From the NCBI RefSeq assembly GCF_024199795.1, contig NZ_JANADK010000001.1:1922001-1986000 (forward strand): 64,000 nucleotides of DNA, in the 5' to 3' direction. A program made the position numbers and the translations under genes. How positions within the stretch are numbered: position 1 is the stretch's first letter; each line of letters starts with the position of its first letter. This DNA comes from Bradyrhizobium sp. CCGB01 (GTDB lineage: Bacteria; Pseudomonadota; Alphaproteobacteria; Rhizobiales; Xanthobacteraceae). Positions 54,475-62,929 of the stretch are shown here, in pieces. The notes beneath the pieces are model-generated. The model saw only the letters and a program-made list of their open reading frames with translations, was not told the DNA's origin and did not search any database.

Positions 54475-54568
54475 CCGATCGGTCCGCTCACACAGCCGCC
54501 ACGACCGGACAGCCTTGAAAAGTTGCGCATCTGTAGCACGGTGGCGCGATTGACTCCGTGAAAAAATA

Positions 54569-54588
54569 AGTCTAGTTATGCATGTAAC
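54569..54588. promoter_or_regulatory. Operator-like motif, copy 2
   Basis: AGTCTAGTTATGCATGTAAC. GTTA-TGCATG-TAAC is a clean inverted repeat. It lies 95 bases upstream of the regulator's chosen start. Confidence 0.7.
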
Positions 54589-54591
54589 CAC

Positions 54592-54611
54592 AGTCTAGTT
54601 ATGCTAGTAAT
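54592..54611. promoter_or_regulatory. Operator-like motif, copy 3
   Basis: AGTCTAGTTATGCTAGTAAT, 23 bases (about two helical turns) from copy 2 and 41 bases before the solute-binding protein gene. The tandem arrangement would suit a regulator with two DNA-binding domains. Confidence 0.7.
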
Positions 54612-54651
54612 AAAAGCAGGATCGGAAACGAGATTATCCGGGAGGAATGAC

Positions 54652-55872
54652 ATGAAGCGGGAAGTGGAAAGTGGCCTGATTGCGGCGGCGATCCTGATGA
54701 TGAGCTTTGGCGCCAGTGCTCAGACGGTCGCGGTCTCAGACGATGTCGTGAAGATAGGTGTGCTAACCGACATGTCCGGGCAGTTCTCGCACGAATCGGG
54801 TGAAGGCGCGGTGACTGCAATCAAGATGGCCGTCGAAGATTTTGGCGGCAAAGTTCTCGGAAAGCCGATTGAGGTCATCGTCGCCGATCATCAGAACAAG
54901 CCCGACACGGCTTCCGCGCTGGCGCGAAAATGGTTCGACGTCGAGAAGGTCGACGTGATCGGCAACCTCATCAACTCCTCAATCGCGCTTACCGTCTCCG
55001 GCGTGGCGAAGGACAAAAACCGGATCGCTATCATAAACGGCTCCGGATCGTCTCGTCTGACCGGCGATGCGTGTACGCCGAACAGCATACACTATTCCTA
55101 CGACACGTATGCGCTCGCACGCGGAACCGGGACCGCGCTGGCGAAGGAAGGCAAGAAGTCCTGGTACTTCCTGACAGCGGACTATGCGTTCGGACATGCT
55201 CTCGAAGCCGACACTTCAACTGTCGTGAAGGCGATGGGTGGTGAAGTCGTTGGATCGACGCGATACCCGCCTGAGTCCTTCGATCAGTCCTCGTTCCTGT
55301 TGCAAGCGCAGTCGTCGAAAGCGCAGGTCGTGGCGTTGGCAGGATCCGGCAACGTGTTGGTAAACTCGATCAAGTCCGCGCAGGAATTTGGAATTCAACA
55401 GCGCCAAGCGTTGGCTGGCCTCCTCGTCTGGGAAACTGACATTAAGGTCCTCGGTCTTCCGGTCGCCCAAGGATTGGTATTGACGAACGCCTTCTATTGG
55501 GATCGCGACGATGAGACGCGCGCATGGTCGAAGCGGTTCTTCGACAGGATGAAAGTAATGCCACATATGGGGGACGCCGGCGACTATTCATCGACCATGC
55601 ACTATCTCCGCGCGGTGGAAGCCGCTGGCACCGACGAAGCGCAGGCGGTCATGAAAAAGATGCGTGAGATGCCCATCAATGATTTTTTTGCCAAGAGCGG
55701 GCGTATTCGAGAGGATGGGCGCATGGTGCACGACATGTACGTATACGAAGTCAAGAAGCCGTCGGAATCGAAGGGCGATTGGGATTTCTACAAGCTCCGC
55801 GAAGTGATCCCGGGCGATCAGGCCTTCCGTCCGCTCAAGGATAGCGCTTGCCCGTTGGTGAAGAAGGGTTGA
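54652..55872 (+). CDS. ABC transporter substrate-binding protein (LivK-like)
   Basis: A 406-residue periplasmic binding protein of the branched-chain amino acid/amide type (Peripla_BP_6). The signal peptide spans about 24 residues (MKREVESGLIAAAILMMSFG, then ASAQ). The body shows VKIGVLTDMSGQFSHESGEG, VIVADHQNKPDTASALARKW, SSIALTVSGVAKDKNRIAII and SWYFLTADYAFGHALEADTS. ATG at 54652 has GGGAGGAA just upstream. No permease or ATPase of this class is adjacent, so it must share components encoded elsewhere. It is divergent from the HxlR regulator and probably imports the acid degraded by the neighbouring operon. Confidence 0.9.
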   Translation: MKREVESGLIAAAILMMSFGASAQTVAVSDDVVKIGVLTDMSGQFSHESGEGAVTAIKMAVEDFGGKVLGKPIEVIVADHQNKPDTASALARKWFDVEKVDVIGNLINSSIALTVSGVAKDKNRIAIINGSGSSRLTGDACTPNSIHYSYDTYALARGTGTALAKEGKKSWYFLTADYAFGHALEADTSTVVKAMGGEVVGSTRYPPESFDQSSFLLQAQSSKAQVVALAGSGNVLVNSIKSAQEFGIQQRQALAGLLVWETDIKVLGLPVAQGLVLTNAFYWDRDDETRAWSKRFFDRMKVMPHMGDAGDYSSTMHYLRAVEAAGTDEAQAVMKKMREMPINDFFAKSGRIREDGRMVHDMYVYEVKKPSESKGDWDFYKLREVIPGDQAFRPLKDSACPLVKKG

Positions 55873-55934
55873 GCAAGTTGGAGCCGGGCCCGGACGCGGA
55901 TATGTCATAGGCCCGCATGTAAGGAGGCATCTTG

Positions 55935-56507
55935 ATGGACCAGGAAGTTGTCGCAGTGAGCTCAGCAGGGTTGCTCAATCCGATTAGCACTGGGGCTGAA
56001 TACATCGAGAGCCTCCGCGGACGTAGATTGACCGTGTATCTGATGGGCAAGCTGGTCGATGAGCCGGTCGACAATTCTATGATTCGACCTTCGATCAATG
56101 CAGTGGCAAAAACGTATGACCTGGCGAACGAAAATCCGGCCCTCGCGTCCGCAGTCTCGCCACTCACCGGCGGGAACGTGAACCGGTTCCTCCATGTTTC
56201 CGCCAGCCCCGCCGATCTCGTAATGCAAAACAAGATGCAACGCCGTCTTGGGCAGCTGACAGGAACGTGCTTCCAGCGCTGCGTGGGCATGGATGCACTC
56301 AACTCGCTGCACTCGGTAACGTACGATTTGGATGGAAAATACGGCACGCACTACCATGCGCGATTCACACAGTTCCTCGCGCGTGTGCAGGCAATGAACC
56401 TGGTGATTGGAGAGGCGATGACCGATGTCAAGGGAGACCGCAGTCGGCCGGATGCGAAGAGTTGGAGAGGATCGACGATCAAGGGTTTCGTGCCGTCGCA
56501 AAAATGA
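55935..56507 (+). pseudogene. 4-hydroxybutyryl-CoA dehydratase, N-terminal fragment
   Basis: Residues 1-170 follow the N-terminal domain of the 4-hydroxybutyryl-CoA dehydratase/HpaB superfamily: GAEYIESLRGRRLTVYLMGK, MIRPSINAVAKTYDLANENP, SPLTGGNVNRFLHVSASPAD, CFQRCVGMDALNSLHSVTYD and GEAMTDVKGDRSRPD. CFQRCVGMDA includes two cysteines expected to bind the 4Fe-4S cluster. A full enzyme has about 490 residues. Here the homology stops at about residue 172, where the DNA becomes the 3' part of a coxG gene in another frame. GTAAGGAGGC provides a strong ribosome site, so a truncated product could be made. Confidence 0.8.
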
Positions 56508-56791
56508 AGGTGGGACCTGTCTCCGCGCGATTCAAAGGTAGGGTTACCCTGACCGACCTCGATCCGCCAAGGAGCTATAATATCGTTGGAGAGGGGGAGG
56601 GCGGTGTCGCAGGCTTCGCGAAAGGTGGCGCAAAGGTTAATCTGCTTGAGCGGGATGATGGCACGCTGTTGACCTATCAGGTCGAGGCGCAAATCGGTGG
56701 AAAGCTTGCGCAATTGGGACAGCGGCTCGTCAACGGCACGGCCAAGAAACTCGCCGACGAGTTCTTCGCCAATTTCGCGCGAGCACTTTAG
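56448..56791 (+). pseudogene. CoxG-like (SRPBCC) C-terminal fragment
   Basis: From about 56448 a second frame reads GCEELERIDDQGFRAVAKMK, VGPVSARFKGRVTLTDLDPP, GEGEGGVAGFAKGGAKVNLL and KLAQLGQRLVNGTAKKLADE. This is the C-terminal two thirds of a CoxG-type START/SRPBCC protein, often encoded with CoxMSL-type hydroxylases. Its N-terminal about 35 residues are missing and replaced by the dehydratase fragment. The junction is at or near the shared CGGATGC. This is a deletion scar joining two former genes. Confidence 0.75.
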
Positions 56792-57054
56792 CTGGAGATT
56801 ACCCAGCCGCTCCAACGTAGGCCGAGCAGCGACCTTTGCGCTCGGCATTCAGCCTTTTGCCGGTGCGCCGACGAGCATCAAGGGCTTCGAGGACGAGCGC
56901 ACTTTATGTACGCGTCGTGTTCGAGCAGCTGCATTTGCTGCCTCGATCGCCATCCTAACTAGACACGAAGAAATTCGATCGCCCACGATGTCGTGCGTTC
57001 CGTGGTTTAAAAGCGCCGCTGTCTAAACAAGCGAGATCTGGCAGGCGAAGGGCC

Positions 57055-57777
57055 TCACCGCAGCAGTAAGGTCACCGCGAGCGGGACCAATAGCGACGTC
57101 ACGAGCGCATTGAGGCCCATGGCGATTCCGGAGAACACGCCAGCCACCTCGTCGACCTGGAACGCGCGTGCTGTGCCGATGCCGTGCGCAGCGATGCCAA
57201 CCGCGAAGCCGCGCGCGCGAAAATCAGTGATCGCTGCCCAATTCATTAGCGGCGTGACGATGATCGCGCCCATGATGCCGGTGAGCACGACGGACACCGC
57301 GGTAAACGACGGATCGGCGTGTAGGGATTCGCTGATCCCCATAGCGACACCGGCCGTCACTGATTTCGGCGCAAGCGACAGAATGACGGCATGCGGCAGG
57401 CCGAAAGCTTTGGCAAACAGAACGACGGACAGGATTGCCGTAATTGAGCCGACCACTAGCGAGATCATCATCGGCACGATCGCTGCGATCACCCGCTTTC
57501 GATTGTCGTAGAGCGGCACCGCGAGCGCCACCGTGGCTGGCCCGAGCAGGAAGTGAACGAACTGCGCGCCGGCAAAATAAGTGGTGTAGGAGGTGCCAGT
57601 AATGAGCAGGAATGCGCCGATAATCCAGATCGAATGAAGTACCGGATTCGCCAGAGGATGCCTGTGCGTCGCGAGCGAGAGGCTGTCAGTGACTGCATAG
57701 GTCGAGAGTGTCACGGTCAACCAAAGCAGTGGCGACTGCGAGAGATAGACCCACAGCGAGAATGAGGCTGCGTTCAT
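57055..57777 (-). CDS. LrgB/CidB family membrane protein
   Basis: A 240-residue inner-membrane protein with about seven helices. LrgB hallmarks are HFLLGPATVALAVPLYDNR, ILSLAPKSVTAGVAMGISES and AAHGIGTARAFQVDEVAGVF. It works with an LrgA/CidA-type holin-like partner, linked in other bacteria to murein hydrolase control and pyruvate or overflow metabolite transport. The start overlaps the partner gene by 4 bases, so both are translated together. Intact and normal length. Confidence 0.92.
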   Translation of the reverse strand: MNAASFSLWVYLSQSPLLWLTVTLSTYAVTDSLSLATHRHPLANPVLHSIWIIGAFLLITGTSYTTYFAGAQFVHFLLGPATVALAVPLYDNRKRVIAAIVPMMISLVVGSITAILSVVLFAKAFGLPHAVILSLAPKSVTAGVAMGISESLHADPSFTAVSVVLTGIMGAIIVTPLMNWAAITDFRARGFAVGIAAHGIGTARAFQVDEVAGVFSGIAMGLNALVTSLLVPLAVTLLLR

Positions 57778-58160
57778 GGCTCTGTTTGGCGTTTCGCGAC
57801 AAGCCGGCTGATCGCGAGGAAAGTAGCGACCGTCGCGAGCAGAGTGACCACCACCGACGCCGACAGCGTTACTAAAATTGCGGCTCCATGCTCGATAATC
57901 AAGTCGAGTTTCTTCACGACGCCTACGCCAGCAGGAATGAACATGAGAGATAGATGAGCGAGCAGGCCGCGGCCCGTTCGCTCAACTGCATCGTTCCGCA
58001 ATGGGCCATGGCTAAGGGCGATGAAGTGATCTCGAGTCAAGAGAAGCAGCAGCAGCAATGCCATGCCGAGCACCGGTCCTGGCATCGGCAGACCGAGCCC
58101 GCGCACAACTACTTCGCCGACCAATTGACAGAACAGAATCAGGCTTAGACCTGCGATCAT
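57774..58160 (-). CDS. LrgA/CidA family holin-like protein
   Basis: A 128-residue protein with four hydrophobic helices. Family motifs are LFCQLVGEVVVRGLGLPMPG and PVLGMALLLLLLL in the first half, and LLAHLSLMFIPAGVGVVKKL in the second. It is the small partner of LrgB and acts in the inner membrane. It is the first gene of the pair, and no regulator is fused or adjacent. Spacing to the GntR gene upstream is about 155 bases, so it likely has its own promoter. Confidence 0.9.
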   Translation of the reverse strand: MIAGLSLILFCQLVGEVVVRGLGLPMPGPVLGMALLLLLLLTRDHFIALSHGPLRNDAVERTGRGLLAHLSLMFIPAGVGVVKKLDLIIEHGAAILVTLSASVVVTLLATVATFLAISRLVAKRQTEP

Positions 58161-58314
58161 GCGGGGCGCTCTTCGCGGGACGAATTGGCCTCAATGAAGC
58201 GTGCATGAGCTCTGTGCTCGCAAGACGAATGTGGGATCGATATGCGAAGATCCAGCCATCTCGCAGTGGACTTATTGGGCCGAAGCTTAACTTGAATCCA
58301 CGTTGTCACAGGCG

Positions 58315-59025
58315 CTATGCCGCGGGAATCTTCAAGGACGACATGAAGTGCTCCATGTTGGCTTCCACGCTTTCCCGACTGAGCATGCCCGTCTGCTGAT
58401 CTCGGATCATTGCATACATCTTTTCGTGTAGGCCAACGGCACGGTAGCGTCCGCTGACCTCCAGCGATTTGCGGATCCAGGGGGCAACCATGTTCAAAAC
58501 GAAATCAGCGACCACCACGATGAGCTTGTTGCCCGCTGCAGCATAGACTGCGCGGTGGAAGTCAAGATCGGCTTCCAGCAATTTGTCGACCGGCGAATGG
58601 GGATCGTCGGAGAGAGCCTTAAGTCGGTCAATGCTCTCTCTCATGACCGCCAGATCTCGTTGGGTACGTCTTGTTGAGGCCAGCTCTGCGCAATTGCGGT
58701 CGAAGATGTATCGAAGCTCCATCAACATCTCGGGAGTGGAATCTTGAAGATAGAGCTGAAACATCATCAGCGGCATCACGGCGGTGCCTTCATCCTTCCG
58801 GATATAGTTGCCGTGCCCATGTCGAGTTTCGATCAGTCCCGAAACCGCAAGCGTCTTCATAGCCTCGCGGATAGGGGTGCGGCTGATGCCAAGCTTCTCT
58901 GCGAGCTCCTTCTCATTGGGCAACTTGTCGCCGGGATTTAGATTACCGTTGGCGATCTCGCCCGTGATGTAATTCAACGCGACTTCGACACGCGTGGGTA
59001 GTTTCTTGTTCTCAATTCGCTCCAT
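58315..59025 (-). CDS. GntR-family regulator, FadR/FCD subgroup
   Basis: A 236-residue regulator. The N-terminal winged helix is RVEVALNYITGEIANGNLNP with GDKLPNEKELAEKLGISRTP and IREAMKTLAVSGLIETRHGH. The C-terminal helical FCD domain (about 85-230) has the metal-ligand pattern with LLEADLDFHRAVYAAAGNKL and LHEKMYAMIRDQQ. The ATG at 59025 is natural. It is divergent from the sugar ABC operon, with three copies of an AGGTATRA element in the shared intergenic region, so it probably represses that operon and responds to a sugar acid or metabolite. Confidence 0.92.
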   Translation of the reverse strand: MERIENKKLPTRVEVALNYITGEIANGNLNPGDKLPNEKELAEKLGISRTPIREAMKTLAVSGLIETRHGHGNYIRKDEGTAVMPLMMFQLYLQDSTPEMLMELRYIFDRNCAELASTRRTQRDLAVMRESIDRLKALSDDPHSPVDKLLEADLDFHRAVYAAAGNKLIVVVADFVLNMVAPWIRKSLEVSGRYRAVGLHEKMYAMIRDQQTGMLSRESVEANMEHFMSSLKIPAA

Positions 59026-59122
59026 CGGTCGCTCGCAGCTCTAATTTTTGGCCGTTGCGGGCATAGCGAACACATAAGGCACCGCGCGACCAGCCCAAAC
59101 CAACGAACATCCACAAGGTAGG

Positions 59123-59159
59123 AGGTATGATCTCGGTTGACAACAGGTATAAGGTATGA
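59123..59159. promoter_or_regulatory. Three AGGTATRA direct repeats
   Basis: AGGTATGA at 59123, AGGTATAA at 59145 and AGGTATGA at 59152 lie between the GntR regulator and the ABC operon. They are likely regulator contacts, inferred from position and repetition only. Confidence 0.5.
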
Positions 59160-59207
59160 CCTCATATCTCGACAGGGCGCGATCGAAGACGCCTCTGGAG
59201 GAAACCG

Positions 59208-60746
59208 ATGCATTTGTCGACCGGGTCAAATCCGGAAGGCCGCGACTATGTCGCCCTCGGCCCGCGAGACGAGCCGTTATTGGTGGCGCACGGAATCGCG
59301 AAGTCTTTCAATGGCGTTCCAGCGCTTCGCGATGGCCGGCTTGTCCTCAAGCGCGGAACCGTCCACGCGCTCTGTGGCGGTAACGGCGCCGGCAAGTCGA
59401 CCTTCCTGAACATCGTGATGGGCTTGTTGCATCGCGACGAAGGCAGCATTCGCATCGACGGGGTGGCCGTTGATTTCAGGAGTGCCGCGGATGCTCTGCG
59501 CCATGGCGTGACCATTATCACTCAGGAACTGTCTCCAGTTCCCGAGATGACTGTGGCCGAGAACATCTACTTGGGGAGAGAGCCGAAGATCGGCGGCCTT
59601 GTGGTCGACTTCCCGAAGATGCGGCAGGCCGCAAGACGGATTCTGGATGACCTCGAGTTCGACGTTCCCGTCGGCGCCCGCATGCGAGACTTGAGCCTGG
59701 CCCAGATCCAGCTCGTCGAGATTGCGAAGGCGCTTAGCCACCGTGCGGACATTGTCATTATGGACGAGCCAACCTCGGCCATCGGCGAGCACGAGGTGCA
59801 CATCCTCTTCAATGCGCTGATGCGGATAAAGGCGCGTGGATCTGCGATTATCTACGTCTCGCACAAGTTGACCGAAATTTTCGAGATCGCGGACGAATAC
59901 ACGGTTTTCCGCGATGGCCGGTTCATCGAAAGCGGAGCAATTTCCTCGATCGACCGCAATCATCTCGTTACTCAGATCGTTGGGCACGAAATCAAGTCTG
60001 TCGAAAAGGGGAAACCGAACGAAGGCGCGCCAGTCCTGCTCGAGGTGCGCTCGTTGTCGCGCGGATCTCACTTCAAGAACATCTCTGTGACCGTCGCTGC
60101 AGGAGAAGTTCTGGGCATCTACGGTTTGCTTGGCTCGGGTCGGACTGAGTTCTTGGAAACGATCTATGGCATCCACGCGCCGACCGCCGGCGATGTCTTC
60201 CTCGATGGGAAACGGGTCGATCCGGGCAGTCCCAAGAAGTGCATCCAACAAGGCATGGCCATGGTTCCGGAAGATCGGAAGGATACCGGGCTCGTTCTTT
60301 GTGCCTCCATTGCCCACAACATTGCCTTGTCATCGCTGGCGCTTCGCGCCGTCAGCGGATTTGTCCGCCGCAAGGCGGAGGCGGCTGCGACCGATCGGAT
60401 GATGCGGTTACATCGGATCAAGGCGGCATCTCCAAACGTCGCCGTGGAGACGCTTAGCGGCGGAAACCAGCAGAAGGTGGTTTTCGCACGCTGTCTCCTG
60501 ACCAATCCACGTCTGCTGATATGCGACGAGCCAACACGAGGAATCGACGAGGGTTCGAAGCAGGAGATCTACGCCTTTCTCCGCGAGTTCGCGGCCAAGG
60601 GCAATGGGGTGCTTGTGGTCTCATCCGAAGCGCCCGAAATCCTCCAAATCAGCGATCGAATTGCCGTGTTTCGGCAAGGACGGCTCGATCATGTCGTCGA
60701 CGGGCACGAGACAACCCAGCAGATGCTGACAGATCTCGCCAGTTGA
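59208..60746 (+). CDS. Sugar ABC transporter ATPase, RbsA type
   Basis: A 512-residue protein with two ABC domains. Domain 1: Walker A GGNGAGKSTFLNIV, signature-like MRDLSLAQIQLVEIAKALSH, Walker B IVIMDEPTSAI. Domain 2: degenerate Walker A GLLGSGRTEFLETI, signature VETLSGGNQQKVVFARCL, Walker B LLICDEPTRGID. The degenerate second Walker A and the LS-GNQQK signature are normal in the RbsA/MglA/XylG group, which imports monosaccharides. In domain 1 the usual SVAQQQ motif reads SLAQIQ. A GGAGG sits before ATG 59208. First gene of a transport operon. Confidence 0.93.
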   Translation: MHLSTGSNPEGRDYVALGPRDEPLLVAHGIAKSFNGVPALRDGRLVLKRGTVHALCGGNGAGKSTFLNIVMGLLHRDEGSIRIDGVAVDFRSAADALRHGVTIITQELSPVPEMTVAENIYLGREPKIGGLVVDFPKMRQAARRILDDLEFDVPVGARMRDLSLAQIQLVEIAKALSHRADIVIMDEPTSAIGEHEVHILFNALMRIKARGSAIIYVSHKLTEIFEIADEYTVFRDGRFIESGAISSIDRNHLVTQIVGHEIKSVEKGKPNEGAPVLLEVRSLSRGSHFKNISVTVAAGEVLGIYGLLGSGRTEFLETIYGIHAPTAGDVFLDGKRVDPGSPKKCIQQGMAMVPEDRKDTGLVLCASIAHNIALSSLALRAVSGFVRRKAEAAATDRMMRLHRIKAASPNVAVETLSGGNQQKVVFARCLLTNPRLLICDEPTRGIDEGSKQEIYAFLREFAAKGNGVLVVSSEAPEILQISDRIAVFRQGRLDHVVDGHETTQQMLTDLAS

Positions 60747-60805
60747 GCGGATCGAAGGGCCTTTCAAGAATTGGCGTGCGAATGCGGTCGAAGCGAGGAG
60801 TGGAT

Positions 60806-61789
60806 ATGGTGACCAACGTAATAAGCAACGTCGCGACGGGTGCCCGATCCAAAAGTATTGCTGCTGTAGGACCATACCTGAAGTCGTTCAGTATCGTCAT
60901 CGTGTTCGTGGTGATTTCGGCGTTCTTCGCCGTGGCCAACGAATACTTCATGACATGGCTGAATTGGGTGAACCTGCTGCGACAATCCTCGATAAATGGC
61001 GTTTTGGCGATCGGGGTGACGTTCGTCATCCTGACAAAAGGCATCGACCTTTCGGTCGGCTCCGTGATGGCCCTTGCGGGTATGATCGCTGCCAGCCTTG
61101 TGACCTCGACCAACCAGCATTTCGTCCTCTGGGCGATTCTGGCGGGGTTGGGAACGGGGGCGGCGTTGGGCTTGGTGAACGGCGTCATCGTGACGACATT
61201 CAATGTTCCGCCCTTCGTCGCTACGCTCGGAATGCTGAGTATGGCTCGCGGCTTGACGCTCATCTTCTCCGAGGGGCGCCCTGTTCCCAACCTCTCGGAG
61301 TCATTTCGCTGGATCGGCGGTGGCAGCGTTGCGGGCGTTCCGGTACCAGTCTTGATCCTCTTTCTGGTGTTTGCCATCGGGTGGGTGGTGCTCTCTTACA
61401 CAACCTTCGGACGCTATGTGTACGCCGTGGGTGGGAACGATAAGGCCGCTAGGACGAGCGGCATCTCGACCCAGAGCGTCATTGCATCCACCTACGTGAT
61501 CTCAGGCCTTCTCGCCGGACTTGCCGGTCTGGTGCTCACGTCCCGCACCACTGCCGCACTTCCGCAAGCGGGCATTGGCTACGAACTCGACGCAATTGCA
61601 GCCGTGGTGATCGGCGGGACTAGTCTCGCAGGAGGGCGCGGTTCGTTAGTCGGGACGTTGTTCGGCGCACTTATCATTGGAACGATCAATAACGGCATGG
61701 ATCTGATGGGCGTGTCTTCCTACTACCAGCAGCTTCTCAAGGGCGCGATCATTGTCGTTGCCGTGATGCTTGACCAATTTCGCAAGTGA
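60806..61789 (+). CDS. Sugar ABC transporter permease, RbsC type
   Basis: A 327-residue inner-membrane permease of the ribose/xylose/galactoside class, with about 8-10 helices. Family motifs are GVTFVILTKGIDLSVGSVMA, VPPFVATLGMLSMARGLTLI, GRYVYAVGGNDKAARTSGIS and IAAVVIGGTSLAGGRGSLVG. The ATG at 60806 has AGGAG six bases upstream; earlier in-frame Met codons (such as 60782) add an unconserved basic leader. It follows the ATPase gene by 59 bases. Confidence 0.92.
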   Translation: MVTNVISNVATGARSKSIAAVGPYLKSFSIVIVFVVISAFFAVANEYFMTWLNWVNLLRQSSINGVLAIGVTFVILTKGIDLSVGSVMALAGMIAASLVTSTNQHFVLWAILAGLGTGAALGLVNGVIVTTFNVPPFVATLGMLSMARGLTLIFSEGRPVPNLSESFRWIGGGSVAGVPVPVLILFLVFAIGWVVLSYTTFGRYVYAVGGNDKAARTSGISTQSVIASTYVISGLLAGLAGLVLTSRTTAALPQAGIGYELDAIAAVVIGGTSLAGGRGSLVGTLFGALIIGTINNGMDLMGVSSYYQQLLKGAIIVVAVMLDQFRK

Positions 61790-61830
61790 CAGCTGCGAAG
61801 TCCATTACAGACGCGAGGGAACGGCTGTAA

Positions 61831-61844
61831 CGCCCAGCTGGGCG
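61831..61844. repeat. Perfect palindrome between permease and binding-protein genes
   Basis: CGCCCAGCTGGGCG, a perfect 14-bp inverted repeat in the 90-bp gap between permease and binding-protein genes. It may stabilise or end part of the transcript, allowing higher expression of the binding protein; it has no T-run. Confidence 0.5.
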
Positions 61845-61879
61845 GACTAGGTGACTGACCACATCAATCGGAGGAGACG

Positions 61880-62866
61880 ATGAAGGTTACGCGTAGATCG
61901 ACGATGGCGGGTTTCGCCGCTGCCGCAATTATTCTATCGACCAGTACGGCCTTCGCTCAAAGCAAGACTCGGATCGCCGCCCTATCGTTCGGAGAATCCG
62001 GCGAATACATGAAGGCCTGGTCCAGCGAGATTCAGAACCACCCGGCCGTTAAGGACGGTTCTGTCGCAGTCACGATCTTTGACGGCAAATACGATCCGCT
62101 CGTCCAAGTGAATCAGATCGATACGGCTATCACGCAAAAATTTGATGCCATTATTATGTCGCCGTTCGATCTCCAGGCGTCGGCGCCCGCGATCGACAAA
62201 GCCGTCGCCGCTGGCATTCCAGTCATCGTATCGGCCCTGAAAACCGCGTCGAAGAAATACACCGCGTCGATTATCGTCAACGACACGGAAGGCGGACGCA
62301 TTATCGGGGAACAACTTGGAAAGCTGCTTCCGAATGGTGGGAACGTGGTGCTGATGGAAGGCCCGATCGGTCAGTCGGCGCAGATCGAGCGCAAGGCTGG
62401 CATTGATGCCGGGTTGGCCACGTTCCCGAAGCTCAAGCTGATCGCCAGCAAGTCGGGTAACTGGAGCCGCGCCGAGGGGCAGGCGCTCATGGAGAATTGG
62501 TTGCTCGCGCATCCGGGGCAGATCAACGCCGTACTGGCCGAGAATGACGAGATGGCGCTAGGCGCGATCGAAGCCATGAGGAGTGCCAAGGTCGACTTCA
62601 AGTCCGTTCCGGTGCTTGCGATCGATGGCATTCCGGACGGAAAGCGTGCCGTTCAGAAAGGCGAAATGACCGTAACGCTCTACAAGTACGCCCGCGCTGA
62701 GGGACAGGGCGCCGTCGATCTCGCCCTGCGTGCCGTCAAGGGAGACAGCTACAAGCCCCGGTCCGAGATTTGGGACTCTTTGATGGAGTGGAAAGGCGGG
62801 ACCCAGAAGGACTACGTCGTTCCCTGGCTTCTCTTGGATTCTTCGAACGTCGCAAAATACATGTGA
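61880..62866 (+). CDS. Sugar-binding protein, RbsB type
   Basis: A 328-residue periplasmic sugar-binding protein (Peripla_BP_4). The signal peptide is MKVTRRSTMAGFAAAAIILS and TSTAFAQ. The body has KFDAIIMSPFDLQASAPAID, IIVNDTEGGRIIGEQLGKLL and LAENDEMALGAIEAMRSAKV, matching ribose-binding relatives. ATG at 61880 follows GGAGGAGACG. Third gene of the transport operon; a 12-bp hairpin follows. Confidence 0.93.
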   Translation: MKVTRRSTMAGFAAAAIILSTSTAFAQSKTRIAALSFGESGEYMKAWSSEIQNHPAVKDGSVAVTIFDGKYDPLVQVNQIDTAITQKFDAIIMSPFDLQASAPAIDKAVAAGIPVIVSALKTASKKYTASIIVNDTEGGRIIGEQLGKLLPNGGNVVLMEGPIGQSAQIERKAGIDAGLATFPKLKLIASKSGNWSRAEGQALMENWLLAHPGQINAVLAENDEMALGAIEAMRSAKVDFKSVPVLAIDGIPDGKRAVQKGEMTVTLYKYARAEGQGAVDLALRAVKGDSYKPRSEIWDSLMEWKGGTQKDYVVPWLLLDSSNVAKYM

Positions 62867-62873
62867 GTCCATC

Positions 62874-62904
62874 GTGCGCACGCGGTGAGTAGCCGCGTGC
62901 GCAC
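62874..62904. terminator. Perfect 12-bp hairpin after the binding-protein gene
   Basis: GTGCGCACGCGG, a 7-base loop, then CCGCGTGCGCAC. It lies between the binding-protein gene and the aldo/keto reductase. Without a T-run it may act as a transcript-stabilising or partial stop structure rather than a true terminator. Confidence 0.5.
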
Positions 62905-62929
62905 CAATGCTTAAACAGGGATATTTGGT

